Source of the DNA: CAZPXH01 sp964591085
GTDB lineage: Bacteria > Spirochaetota > Spirochaetia > DSM-27196 > CAZPXH01
NCBI GenBank assembly: GCA_964591085.1
Contig: CAZPXH010000006.1
Coordinates: forward strand, 62,001-126,000
Length of the DNA stretch: 64,000 nucleotides
Reading direction: 5' to 3'
Positions 25,368 to 33,325 of this stretch are shown piece by piece. Positions within the stretch are counted from its first letter, which is position 1. Each line of letters starts with the position of its first letter. The notes under the pieces were generated by a model that saw only the letters and a program-made list of their open reading frames with translations, ran no database searches and was not told the origin of the DNA. The translations under genes and the position numbers were made by a program.

Positions 25368-26510
25368 ATGCGTGCCACCCGGGCCCTGATAGATCTGGAA
25401 GCGATTCGCCATAATGCTCAGTTTCTCCGTGAACTCTCGCTTGCCAACGATCCTCCGCCAGCGCTCTGCCCCTCCGTAAAGGCAAACGCGTACGGCCACG
25501 GTGTGGTTCCGGTTGCGCAGACGCTCGCTGAGGCTGGCGCCGAGTCGCTTGCCATCGCAACCGTGAGTGAAGGGGTGGTGCTCCGGGAAGCCGGCCTCCG
25601 TGTTCCACTCCTGCTGTACGGGATCGCTGATCCTTCCGAGATGGCCGAGCTGGTTACGCACGGCCTGTCGCCTGCAGTGGGTGACGCGGAGTACGCGGAA
25701 CAGCTTGCGGCGGCGTGCCGCAGCGCGGGGCTGAAAATCCGCGTCCACCTGTGGGTAGACACTGGAATGACGCGGGTAGGCTGCGCGCCGGAGGAGCTGC
25801 TATCGCTTGCGGACAGCGTATCCGCGCATCCGGAGCTGGAGATTGCGGGGGTAGGCAGCCACTTTGCGCGCGCCGATGAGGAGGCCACCGAGACCACGCA
25901 GACCCAGCTGCAGCGCTTTCTCCGGGCTGCGGGTGACATGTCAGAAGCGGGCCACCGCGGCATGGTGCTGCACATCGCAAACAGTGGCGGCATATTACAG
26001 GCTCCTCGGAGCCACCTGCAGATGATGCGGACCGGCATCGCCACCTACGGGATCGCGCCTGATCCCGCTCTCGCTGGTAGGGCAGCGTTGCGCCCGGCAA
26101 TGCGGCTGGTGTCCCGCCTTGCGCTACGTCGCAGGGTGTCGGCGGGCACGGCGGTCTCCTACGGAGGAACCTGGATTGCTCCCGAGGACACCTGGATCGG
26201 GCTGGTGCCCGCCGGCTACGCGGACGGAATCCCGAGGGCGCTGTCCAACCGCGGGGAAGTGCTGGTAGAAGGACCGGAACGTCCACGCCGCGTTTCCATC
26301 GCCGGGCGAGTCTGCATGGACCAGTTCATGGTGGACCTCGGGCCGGGCCGACCTCCGGATCGCTGGTCAGAGGTTACGCTGATGGGCGGCGAGCTTGCCC
26401 CGAGCGCTCAGGAGATTGCGTCTGTGGTCGGTACAATTCCCTACGAGATTCTGACTGGAATCAGCGCGCGGGTTCCGCGGGTTCATCTGCCCATAGCTGA
26501 ACCAGGTTGA
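25368..26510 (+). CDS. alr: Alanine racemase
   Basis: 380 aa PLP enzyme supplying D-alanine for peptidoglycan. The PLP Lys lies in CPSVKANAYGHG near residue 37. The C-terminal domain has the second catalytic region around AVSYGGTW near 260 and VCMDQFMVDLG near 315. Length is normal. The last 50 nt of the gene overlap, tail to tail, with pepT on the opposite strand. Confidence 0.95.
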   Translation: MRATRALIDLEAIRHNAQFLRELSLANDPPPALCPSVKANAYGHGVVPVAQTLAEAGAESLAIATVSEGVVLREAGLRVPLLLYGIADPSEMAELVTHGLSPAVGDAEYAEQLAAACRSAGLKIRVHLWVDTGMTRVGCAPEELLSLADSVSAHPELEIAGVGSHFARADEEATETTQTQLQRFLRAAGDMSEAGHRGMVLHIANSGGILQAPRSHLQMMRTGIATYGIAPDPALAGRAALRPAMRLVSRLALRRRVSAGTAVSYGGTWIAPEDTWIGLVPAGYADGIPRALSNRGEVLVEGPERPRRVSIAGRVCMDQFMVDLGPGRPPDRWSEVTLMGGELAPSAQEIASVVGTIPYEILTGISARVPRVHLPIAEPG

Positions 26511-27726
26511 GCACAACCTTGGCCGCGCGCTCCATGGCCTGAAGCGCAACCCACTCCCGCGGGCCGTGCATGTTCTGTGCACCGCTGAACAGGTTTGGCG
26601 TGGGAACCCCCATGAAACTGAGCCGGGCGCCGTCGGTTCCGCCGCGGATGCTCTTTTGTACCGGTTCCATCCCGGTGTTCCGGATTGCCTGCAGGGCGAG
26701 CTCGGTGACGCGTGGATGCTGGTTCATGATCTCCGCCATGTTCCGGTACTGCTCAGTAAGCGCGATATCAGCACTCACACCCGGGATTGCGGCGCAGACG
26801 GCGTCCGCAAAGTGCTGGACCGCCGCCAGCCTGCGGTCAACTTCCGCGCGCTGAAAGTCCCGGATGATAAGGTTCACCCGAGACTCGGCCATCCTGCCCT
26901 CAACTCCCGTGGGGCAGTAGAAGCCAAAGGGACCATCGGTTGCTTCCGGGCTCTCGCTCCGGGGAATCATGGACAGAAACAGTCCGGCCGCGGTCACCGC
27001 ATTGCCGAGCCTTCCGCGGGCGTAGCCCGGGTGAATCACGGTGCCGGTGAAGGTCACGTGTAAGGAAGCCGCATTGAAGCAGGCTGTCTCCAGCTCACCC
27101 TCACCTTCGCCGTCCACCGTGTAGGCGGCGCGGGAGCTGATTTTTTCTATCGGGAATGCATCCATTCCCGTTCCGATCTCCTCGTCCGTGGTGAAGATCA
27201 TCTCTATGGGTCCGTGCTCAAAGGGCGGCTCGGTGGCAAGTAGCCGCGTGGCTGACATGATTGCTGCTACCCCTGCCTTGTCGTCCGCACCAAGGAGGGT
27301 TGTGCCGTTGCTGGTGACCAGCGTGGTGCCAACGTAGCGCTGAAGAACCGGGAACTCGGCGGGGTCTATCGGATTTGGCCCGTCCGGTCGGATTACCCCA
27401 CCGTCGTAGGTGGGAATCACCACCGGTTCCACGTCCTCTCCGCTTGCATCCGGTGAGGTATCAACGTGAGCGAGGAATCCGACAGTGGGTGCGTTGGTGC
27501 GACCGCGCGCCGGAATCCGGGCTACGAGGTAGCCTTCCGGAAAACGGCTTCTGTCTGTGACGCCGAGTTCGTCCAGCTCTGTTTCCAGCAGGTCCAGAAG
27601 CTGGTCCTGCCCGGGGCTGGAAGGGCGGAAGTCAAGCCCCGCCTGGGAGGTTGTATGGACCCGGACGTAGCGGCTGAAGCGCTCAAGAATGTCCCGGGCA
27701 AGCGGAGAGTCTGGGGTCTGCGGCAT
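26461..27726 (-). CDS. pepT: Peptidase T (tripeptide aminopeptidase)
   Basis: 421 aa cytoplasmic dizinc M20 peptidase that releases N-terminal residues from tripeptides. Metal and catalytic residues: the HVDTSPDASG site near residue 87, GADDKAGVAAIM near 147, DEEIGTGMDAF near 183, and YTVDGEGEGELE near 203. The fold and length match PepT rather than other M20 subgroups. A TACCAT box ends 5 nt before the ATG; CTGGCA lies 18 bp further upstream. Its 3' end overlaps alr by 50 nt. Confidence 0.93.
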   Translation of the reverse strand: MPQTPDSPLARDILERFSRYVRVHTTSQAGLDFRPSSPGQDQLLDLLETELDELGVTDRSRFPEGYLVARIPARGRTNAPTVGFLAHVDTSPDASGEDVEPVVIPTYDGGVIRPDGPNPIDPAEFPVLQRYVGTTLVTSNGTTLLGADDKAGVAAIMSATRLLATEPPFEHGPIEMIFTTDEEIGTGMDAFPIEKISSRAAYTVDGEGEGELETACFNAASLHVTFTGTVIHPGYARGRLGNAVTAAGLFLSMIPRSESPEATDGPFGFYCPTGVEGRMAESRVNLIIRDFQRAEVDRRLAAVQHFADAVCAAIPGVSADIALTEQYRNMAEIMNQHPRVTELALQAIRNTGMEPVQKSIRGGTDGARLSFMGVPTPNLFSGAQNMHGPREWVALQAMERAAKVVLNLVQLWADEPAEPAR

Positions 27727-27762
27727 GCGCTATGGTAGCCTGCAGCGTCGGAGCTTGCCAGT

Positions 27763-28749
27763 ATGGCCGACATAGCTATATTTGGTTGGATGTCAGTTCC
27801 TCAATACCCCGAATTCGTCCCGCTTTCATTGGATCTGCGGGACGAGCTCCATCCGATCTTTGCCAACCTTCCGGACGGAGTGTCGGAGTACACCTTTGGA
27901 GGTCTTTACCTGTTCCGCAAGCACTACGGGTACCGGATCAGCCGGATCGGGAATGGGCAGTACGCGCTTTCGGGCACACGGGACGGCAAGAGCTTTTTCT
28001 GCCTGCCAACCGGCTTACCCGCCGACAGTTCCTGTGTGCAGGACCTCCTGGACCGCCACGACTACCTGAAGGGCCTCGCCGAGCGATTTGCCGACGACGC
28101 CCGGATTCGCCTGGAATCCCACGGCTACGGGATTGTGGAGGACCGGGACAACTTTGATTACCTGTATCGCGTAGACGATCTCGCCGACCTCCCGGGCCGC
28201 AGGTACCACAAGAAGCGCAACCAGGTGAACGGATTCGTACGTGCGTACGAGTACGAACACCACGAATTGAGCCGGGATAACTGCGATGACGCCGCAAAGG
28301 TCCTTGACCACTGGAAGCGTGAGCGCGAACGGAACGGTGAGGACGAGGGAGACTACCCCGAGGCGAGGGAAGCCCTGGAGCTGATGGAAGCCCTGGAACT
28401 CCGCGGCTCAATTGTCTACGTGGACGGTGAACCGGTGGCCTACACCATGGGAGAAGCACTCGCGCAGGGCGAGAGCTTTGTCATTCATGTGGAGAAGGCC
28501 AACAGCCGCTTGCGGGGTGTGTACCAGTTTGTAAACCAGGCCTTTGCTTCCCTGATCCGGAATGAGTACAAGCTCATCAACCGGGAGCAGGATCTGGGAG
28601 ATGGGGGCCTGCGGCAGGCGAAGATGACCTACCGGCCGGCGGGCTTTGTGAAGAAGTACAAGGTCCTCAAAGCACCGGAGCTCCTGGCCTGGAAGGCTGC
28701 GCAGGGCGAGCAGGCGCAGGCCGAGCTCGACGCGAGCAGTGGAAGCTGA
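27763..28749 (+). CDS. DUF2156 (phosphatidylglycerol lysyltransferase C-terminal-like) protein
   Basis: 328 aa soluble protein with the GNAT-like double domain known as DUF2156, the fold of the aminoacyl-tRNA-dependent lipid lysyltransferase MprF. Typical features are SEYTFGGLYLFRKHYGYRIS near residue 47, RYHKKRNQVNGF near 147, and the late LINREQDLGDGGLRQAK stretch near 280. There is no membrane flippase domain, so lipid modification is not implied; substrates of the stand-alone form are unknown. GGAG sits 9 nt before the ATG. Its stop overlaps the glnE start by 11 nt. Confidence 0.85.
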   Translation: MADIAIFGWMSVPQYPEFVPLSLDLRDELHPIFANLPDGVSEYTFGGLYLFRKHYGYRISRIGNGQYALSGTRDGKSFFCLPTGLPADSSCVQDLLDRHDYLKGLAERFADDARIRLESHGYGIVEDRDNFDYLYRVDDLADLPGRRYHKKRNQVNGFVRAYEYEHHELSRDNCDDAAKVLDHWKRERERNGEDEGDYPEAREALELMEALELRGSIVYVDGEPVAYTMGEALAQGESFVIHVEKANSRLRGVYQFVNQAFASLIRNEYKLINREQDLGDGGLRQAKMTYRPAGFVKKYKVLKAPELLAWKAAQGEQAQAELDASSGS

Positions 28750-31700
28750 TTCTGTTCCCGTAGTACCCCCCAACCGCTCGGCAATAGTCGGCATAGACCG
28801 CGGTCCCGCCGAAAGCATCATTCGCGTCACCGCACCCGATCAGCCAGGGCTCTTCACCCTGGTGGCGGGAGTACTCGCTGCCCACGGCCTGGACATCATG
28901 GATGGAAGCATCCGCACCCTGGACGATCCCGCCGTGGGGAGGGTTGCGGTGGACCGCGTGCGCGTTTCCTGTGGGGAAGCTTCAGATGACTGGCCGGAGC
29001 GCATCCGGGACGATCTGAATTATGCGGTTCGCGTGCTCTCCTCCGGAGAGCCGGACGCCTTTGATCGTGCGCGGGACTGGGTGACCCGTCGGGTTGCATC
29101 CAGGCTCGCCGACTCGCACAGGGATGCTGGTGACCTGTGGCTGCAGGACCTGTCCATTGAGATTGGAGACGACAGCTTCAATGGGCGTCCCTGTACCCGG
29201 ATCGGACTCCGGGCCAGCGATACCCCCATGTTCCTGTTCAGCGCCGGTCTGGTCCTGGGGCTGCACGGTGTGTCCATCTGGGCCATCGATATTCAGACCC
29301 ACGGCAGCGTCCTTGAGGACCGCTTCTACGTCCTGGATGACCGGGGCTACCCGCTGTCCCACAAGGGTCTGGAGGACAGGGTTCGCTTGTCCCTGGGTGT
29401 GACCAAGCAATTCACCGCCGCTCTGGACTCCGCGCCGGCCCCGGTTACCGCGTTGCAGCGCTTTGACAGCATGGTGGAAGACCTCGGCAGGGCGGCGGGA
29501 GCAGCGGAGGAGTCCGGGCTTCCCGGGCTTTCGGCACTTATCAACCCGGACTTCCTGAGGTCCATGGCTCGCCTTCTGGGAACAAGCGATTTTCTGTGGG
29601 AGGACTTCATCCGGGAACACCACCGGGAACTGCTTCCCCTCTCCAATACTCCGAGCCGCCCTCTGCTGAGCCTGGAACCGGAGGCAATGGGCTGGGCACT
29701 CGCCGACGAGCTTGGGGGTGCGCCTGACCGGGAGACAGCCACCGAACGCCTGAACTCCTTCAAGGATCGGCAGGCCTTTCTGGTGGACATTGATCACATC
29801 CTCGGGACCGTGCCGGACTTCTTCTTCCTGAGTAGCCGCCTCTCGGCACTGGCAGATGCAGTGCTGGACGTCGCATTTCAGCTGGCGTGGGAGGAGCTTG
29901 TGGGGCGCTACGGCACGCCCCGGACAACCGGGGGCTTTGCCGCGCGGTGGTGTGTGCTGGGGTTGGGGAAGCTGGGAGGCCGCGCGCTCGGATACGCGTC
30001 GGACCTGGAGCTGTTATTCGTTTACGCAGACGAAGGCGGCACTGACGGCGCCCGTCCGGTCCGCAATCAAGAGTTCTTTGAGCGAATGGTCCGGGACGCA
30101 ACCGGAAGAATCCGTGCCCGGAGAGAGGGAATCTTTGAGACAGACCTCCGGCTCCGTCCCCACGGCGATTCGGGGCCCCTGGCCGTCCGGCTGGATCACT
30201 TTGTTGGCTACTACGGAAGCGGCGGCGAAGCCCACAGTCTGGAACGCCTTGCCCTGGTGCGCGTGCGGGCAATCTGCGGAGACCGGGATTTCGGCGCGCA
30301 GGTGGAACAGCTCCGCGATGCCATAGTCTATGAGTCCCGGGTCATTGACCCGGTGCCGATCCGGAACCTGCGTCTGAAGCAGCTTGAGCAACGGTCGGGC
30401 GGATCCCGGGTTAATGCGAAGTACAGCGCAGGCGGTCTGGTGGACCTGGAGTATAACGTGCAGTTGTTGCAGGTGATCCACGGCGCCGAGGATGAGCGGC
30501 TGCGCACGCCGGAGATCCACCGCGCACTTGCCGCCATGTCAGACAGCGGCCGCATTGATTCGGCAGAGTCGGACGCAATGGTGAAGGCATATCGATTCCT
30601 CCGCCGTCTGATCAACGGGCTGCGAATGCTCAGGGGAAACGCGGGCGATCTGGAGGTACCTGAAGACACTGACCCGGCGTTCGGGGTGCTGGCCGGCAGA
30701 ATTGGCTATCCGCCGCCGGATGACTCGCAGGCTCCCCATCCCCTGCGCGTTGACCTGGAGGAGACCAGGGCACAGGTACGCGCCTTTGTGGAGCGCCATC
30801 TTGGTCCGGACGCCCTTCCACCCCTGACCGAGCCCGGAATTGCGGATCTGCTGTTTGCCGCGCAGGTGGACCACCAGGAAGTTGGGGCCACCCTCAGAGC
30901 AGCCGGATTCGGTCAGCCGGAGCGAGCGTGGCGCAATCTGTCCGGAATCCTTCGCCATGCCGGTGACCAGCAGCTTGCCGGCCGCCTGCTTCTTATGGCA
31001 ATTCCCGTCCTGGTACGGGATGGGGAGCCGGACGAAGCGCTCAATCGGCTGGAGCAGCTGCTGGGCAGGGTTCCGGATGCCGCCGGTTTTTTGGACCGTC
31101 TGACCAGCCATCGCCGGGAACTGGAGCTGCTGTTGCGAATCATTGGAGCAAGCGCATTTCTCTCTGAGGTCATCCGGCGGAGTCCGGAGGACTTTGCGTG
31201 GGCGAGTGCTCCAAGCCAGGCGCAACGCGCCCGCGGTGTTCCGCGTCTGGAACGAAACCTGGCGGAGCTGGCGGGCACTTCGGAGCACGCGGCGGGCCAT
31301 GCCGGCAGCACGGATGGAGAAGAACGGTCTGCGGCCATTGCTCGGGACAGAGCGCGATGGCTGGATGTCATCCGCCGCTTCCGCAACCGGGAGTTGCTGC
31401 GAATCGGGATACGGGACCTGGTACTCCGAGTGCCTCTTGGGACCATCACCGCGGAGATCAGTGACCTGGCGGAGGCGATCCTCAGAGGCACGCTGATCCG
31501 GTTGTGGGATCGCATGGACCGCCTCGGCCAGCTTGCGGGAGCGGATCCGGAAGACTTTGCCGCACGCTGCGCCATCCTTGCCTTTGGGAAACTCGGCGCT
31601 CGTGAGCTCAACTACAGTTCAGACATTGATCTGGTGATGGTCTATCAGTCTGCGGGAGCCTCGGATTCGGCCATCTACGAGCGAGCCATGCGGGAGGTGA

Positions 31701-32464
31701 TTGCTGATCTCTCGGACTTCACGCCTGAGGGATTCTGCTACCGGGTTGATATCCGCCTACGGCCCTTTGGAACGGCCAGCCCTGCGGCCCTGACCGTGGA
31801 GGCCTTGATTGACTACTACCGGGAATCGGCGCGGAGCTGGGAGCTGCAGGCGCTGCTCCGGGCGAGAGCACTTGCCGGCAACCGGGAACTGGGCCGCACG
31901 ATTCTGGCGCAGCTGCGGGACGCTGCAAGACGCCGCCTGGCAGAACCATGGGACGCATTGGAGTCCCTGATGCAGATGCGCAAGCAGTCACGGGAGCATG
32001 CCCAGCCTGGATGGGAAACGGAGCCGCTACCCGATTCCTTTGACGTGAAGAATGGGCCCGGTGGAATCCGGGAGATCGAGTTTCTTACCCAGGGCTTGAT
32101 CCTGCAGCACGGACTGCTGGATCCCCGGGTCTCCGATGCACCGGGAAACACGCTGGCAGAGCTGCAGCGCCTGGGAGAAGAAGGCCTGCTGGAACCAGCT
32201 ATTTCTGCGCGCCTGGCGGCAGACTACACCGTGCTGCGGCGAATGGAGCACAGTCTGCAACTGGATGCTGATCGGCAGGTTCACACGCTCCCGGCGGAAG
32301 GACCGGAGCGCCGCAGAGCATTGCGTGCCGCCGGGATTGACCCCGGGGCAGACGACGGGAGACAGGTGCTACGGAGCGTCCGGGAACGCAACCTGGAAGC
32401 CTTTGCCAGGCTCTCTTCTGCCTGGCACAAAAAAGCCCCCGGGGAAGACGGGGGCAGCGATTGA
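28739..32464 (+). CDS. glnE: ACT-ACT-GlnE: glutamine synthetase adenylyltransferase fused to two ACT domains
   Basis: 1241 aa, far longer than standard GlnE (about 950). Residues about 24-210 hold two ACT-type domains (IIRVTAPDQPGLFTLVAG and TRIGLRASDTPMFLFSAG), usually amino acid sensors and typical of GlnD. Then come two nucleotidyltransferase halves. The N-terminal one has GLGKLGGRALGYASDLELLF (Asp422, Glu424), so the second metal Asp is Glu. The C-terminal one has the canonical GKLGARELNYSSDIDLV (Asp962, Asp964) and VKNGPGGIREIEF. In E. coli GlnE the N-half removes and the C-half adds AMP on glutamine synthetase. glnA lies 860 nt downstream, converging. The GTG start overlaps the DUF2156 gene. 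Confidence 0.9.
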   Translation: MEADSVPVVPPNRSAIVGIDRGPAESIIRVTAPDQPGLFTLVAGVLAAHGLDIMDGSIRTLDDPAVGRVAVDRVRVSCGEASDDWPERIRDDLNYAVRVLSSGEPDAFDRARDWVTRRVASRLADSHRDAGDLWLQDLSIEIGDDSFNGRPCTRIGLRASDTPMFLFSAGLVLGLHGVSIWAIDIQTHGSVLEDRFYVLDDRGYPLSHKGLEDRVRLSLGVTKQFTAALDSAPAPVTALQRFDSMVEDLGRAAGAAEESGLPGLSALINPDFLRSMARLLGTSDFLWEDFIREHHRELLPLSNTPSRPLLSLEPEAMGWALADELGGAPDRETATERLNSFKDRQAFLVDIDHILGTVPDFFFLSSRLSALADAVLDVAFQLAWEELVGRYGTPRTTGGFAARWCVLGLGKLGGRALGYASDLELLFVYADEGGTDGARPVRNQEFFERMVRDATGRIRARREGIFETDLRLRPHGDSGPLAVRLDHFVGYYGSGGEAHSLERLALVRVRAICGDRDFGAQVEQLRDAIVYESRVIDPVPIRNLRLKQLEQRSGGSRVNAKYSAGGLVDLEYNVQLLQVIHGAEDERLRTPEIHRALAAMSDSGRIDSAESDAMVKAYRFLRRLINGLRMLRGNAGDLEVPEDTDPAFGVLAGRIGYPPPDDSQAPHPLRVDLEETRAQVRAFVERHLGPDALPPLTEPGIADLLFAAQVDHQEVGATLRAAGFGQPERAWRNLSGILRHAGDQQLAGRLLLMAIPVLVRDGEPDEALNRLEQLLGRVPDAAGFLDRLTSHRRELELLLRIIGASAFLSEVIRRSPEDFAWASAPSQAQRARGVPRLERNLAELAGTSEHAAGHAGSTDGEERSAAIARDRARWLDVIRRFRNRELLRIGIRDLVLRVPLGTITAEISDLAEAILRGTLIRLWDRMDRLGQLAGADPEDFAARCAILAFGKLGARELNYSSDIDLVMVYQSAGASDSAIYERAMREVIADLSDFTPEGFCYRVDIRLRPFGTASPAALTVEALIDYYRESARSWELQALLRARALAGNRELGRTILAQLRDAARRRLAEPWDALESLMQMRKQSREHAQPGWETEPLPDSFDVKNGPGGIREIEFLTQGLILQHGLLDPRVSDAPGNTLAELQRLGEEGLLEPAISARLAADYTVLRRMEHSLQLDADRQVHTLPAEGPERRRALRAAGIDPGADDGRQVLRSVRERNLEAFARLSSAWHKKAPGEDGGSD
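32429..32455 (-). terminator. hsp20 terminator inside the glnE coding end
   Basis: Read leftward: a 7-bp GC stem (GCCCCCG/CGGGGGC, 32455-32449 with 32441-32435), a 7-nt loop, then six Ts from 32434 to 32429. A textbook intrinsic terminator 25 nt past the hsp20 stop, lying wholly within the last codons of the converging glnE gene. Confidence 0.8.
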
Positions 32465-32479
32465 ATCCGGGGAGTAGCC

Positions 32480-32914
32480 TTACTGGGTCTTGATATCGAT
32501 GACCCGGGGCTTGCTCTCCTCACTCCGGGGAAGGGTCAGCGTGAGCAGGCCGTTGCGGAACTGCGCGCTGATTCCCTCACGATCCACGTCGTTCGGGAGC
32601 TGGAAGCTGCGGCGGAAGCTGCGGCTGTAGCGCTCGCGCAGCAGGTAGCCGTTCTGCTTCTCCTCGTGCTCTTCTTCCCTGCCGGACTCCAGGACCAGGC
32701 GGTTCTCTTCCACGCGAACCGTCACATCCTTCTCGGTCAGTCCGGGAAGCTCGGCCTCAAGAACGTAGCCTTCCTCGGTCTGCCGGACGTCCACCCGGGG
32801 ATATCCCGGAGCACTCTGCCAGCCGATGTCGTTGAAGACGCTGTCCATCAGCCGATCCATATCGGTCCACAGCGAGACCGGACCGCCGTTCCGACGAGTA
32901 ACCAATGCGTTCAT
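32480..32914 (-). CDS. Small heat shock protein, Hsp20/alpha-crystallin family
   Basis: 144 aa ATP-independent holdase. An N-terminal arm (MNALVTRRNGGPVSLW) leads to the alpha-crystallin domain (about residues 40-130: YPRVDVRQTEEGYVLEAELPG, SFRRSFQLPNDVD), which ends in the conserved NGLLTLTLPR motif; a short tail follows. The ATG at 32914 has AGGAGG 6 nt upstream, which decides against the longer open frame to 32968. A near-consensus sigma-54 promoter lies about 100 nt upstream, and a strong terminator follows, so it is monocistronic. Confidence 0.93.
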   Translation of the reverse strand: MNALVTRRNGGPVSLWTDMDRLMDSVFNDIGWQSAPGYPRVDVRQTEEGYVLEAELPGLTEKDVTVRVEENRLVLESGREEEHEEKQNGYLLRERYSRSFRRSFQLPNDVDREGISAQFRNGLLTLTLPRSEESKPRVIDIKTQ

Positions 32915-32996
32915 CCCATTCCTCCTCTGCCCCACTTCCGGGGCCAGAACCAGTATTCCCGGGGCCAACTGCCCCGCTCAGGCCGGTCACCCGCGC

Positions 32997-33034
32997 CTGC
33001 ACTTGCTATTGAGCACACTCCGTGCCAAGTGCAG
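32997..33034. repeat. Inverted repeat around the hsp20 -24/-12 element
   Basis: CTGCACTTG (32997-33005) and CAAGTGCAG (33026-33034) are perfect 9-bp arms 20 nt apart. A nested GCAC/GTGC pair (33013-33016, 33022-33025) lies inside. It could be an operator over the promoter or a stem in the DNA or RNA; it does not match CIRCE. Confidence 0.5.
33012..33028 (-). promoter_or_regulatory. Candidate sigma-54 promoter of hsp20
   Basis: Read leftward, TTGGCACG-GAGT-GTGCT matches the -24/-12 pattern TTGGCACG-N4-TTGCW at all but one position and has the required GG-N10-GC spacing. The predicted start near 33001 gives an 87-nt leader. No rpoN or enhancer-binding protein gene is in the window. Confidence 0.55.
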
Positions 33035-33262
33035 CAGGACGGGCTGATGGCGGACGAATCAGGCTGGAAGCGCTAAATACAAACAGGACAGTTAGTTACA
33101 GACCCAGGCATCGGTAGGTTTCATCGGACCGGGCACGGGTAGCAGGGCGCACCACGGCGCGATGAGGGCTCTCTGGTTCATTATGCTACAGGAGTATTCT
33201 TTTCCATCCGTTCTCGGTCACATTGACACAGTGGCACCGAATCTGTGCAGTGCTACAGACTC

Positions 33263-33291
33263 AAAACGGCCGACCCCGGAGGGTCGGCCGT
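33263..33291 (-). terminator. glnA terminator
   Basis: A perfect 11-bp stem (ACGGCCGACCC 33266-33276, GGGTCGGCCGT 33281-33291) with a CGGA tetraloop region, followed leftward by TTTT. It lies 35 nt past the glnA stop. Confidence 0.8.
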
Positions 33292-33325
33292 CTATTCCAG
33301 CAAAAATGATTCTCCTGAGCGGCGC

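Larger units (their letters stand above)
32915..33325. other. Intergenic region between hsp20 and glnA (411 nt)
   Basis: Holds the hsp20 ribosome-binding site, the sigma-54-like promoter with its flanking inverted repeat (32997-33034), and the glnA terminator (33263-33291). Between about 33040 and 33260 I see no convincing gene or RNA. A rightward TTGACA at 33218-33223 lacks a good -10. Confidence 0.5.

Noticed and set aside
32997..33034. The hsp20 inverted repeat as a CIRCE element
   Set aside because: Arms are CTGCACTTG with a 20-nt spacer; CIRCE is TTAGCACTC with a 9-nt spacer.
33218..33250. A rightward TTGACA as a promoter for a small RNA
   Set aside because: No good -10 at proper spacing, and the transcript would meet a terminator-type hairpin within about 40 nt.
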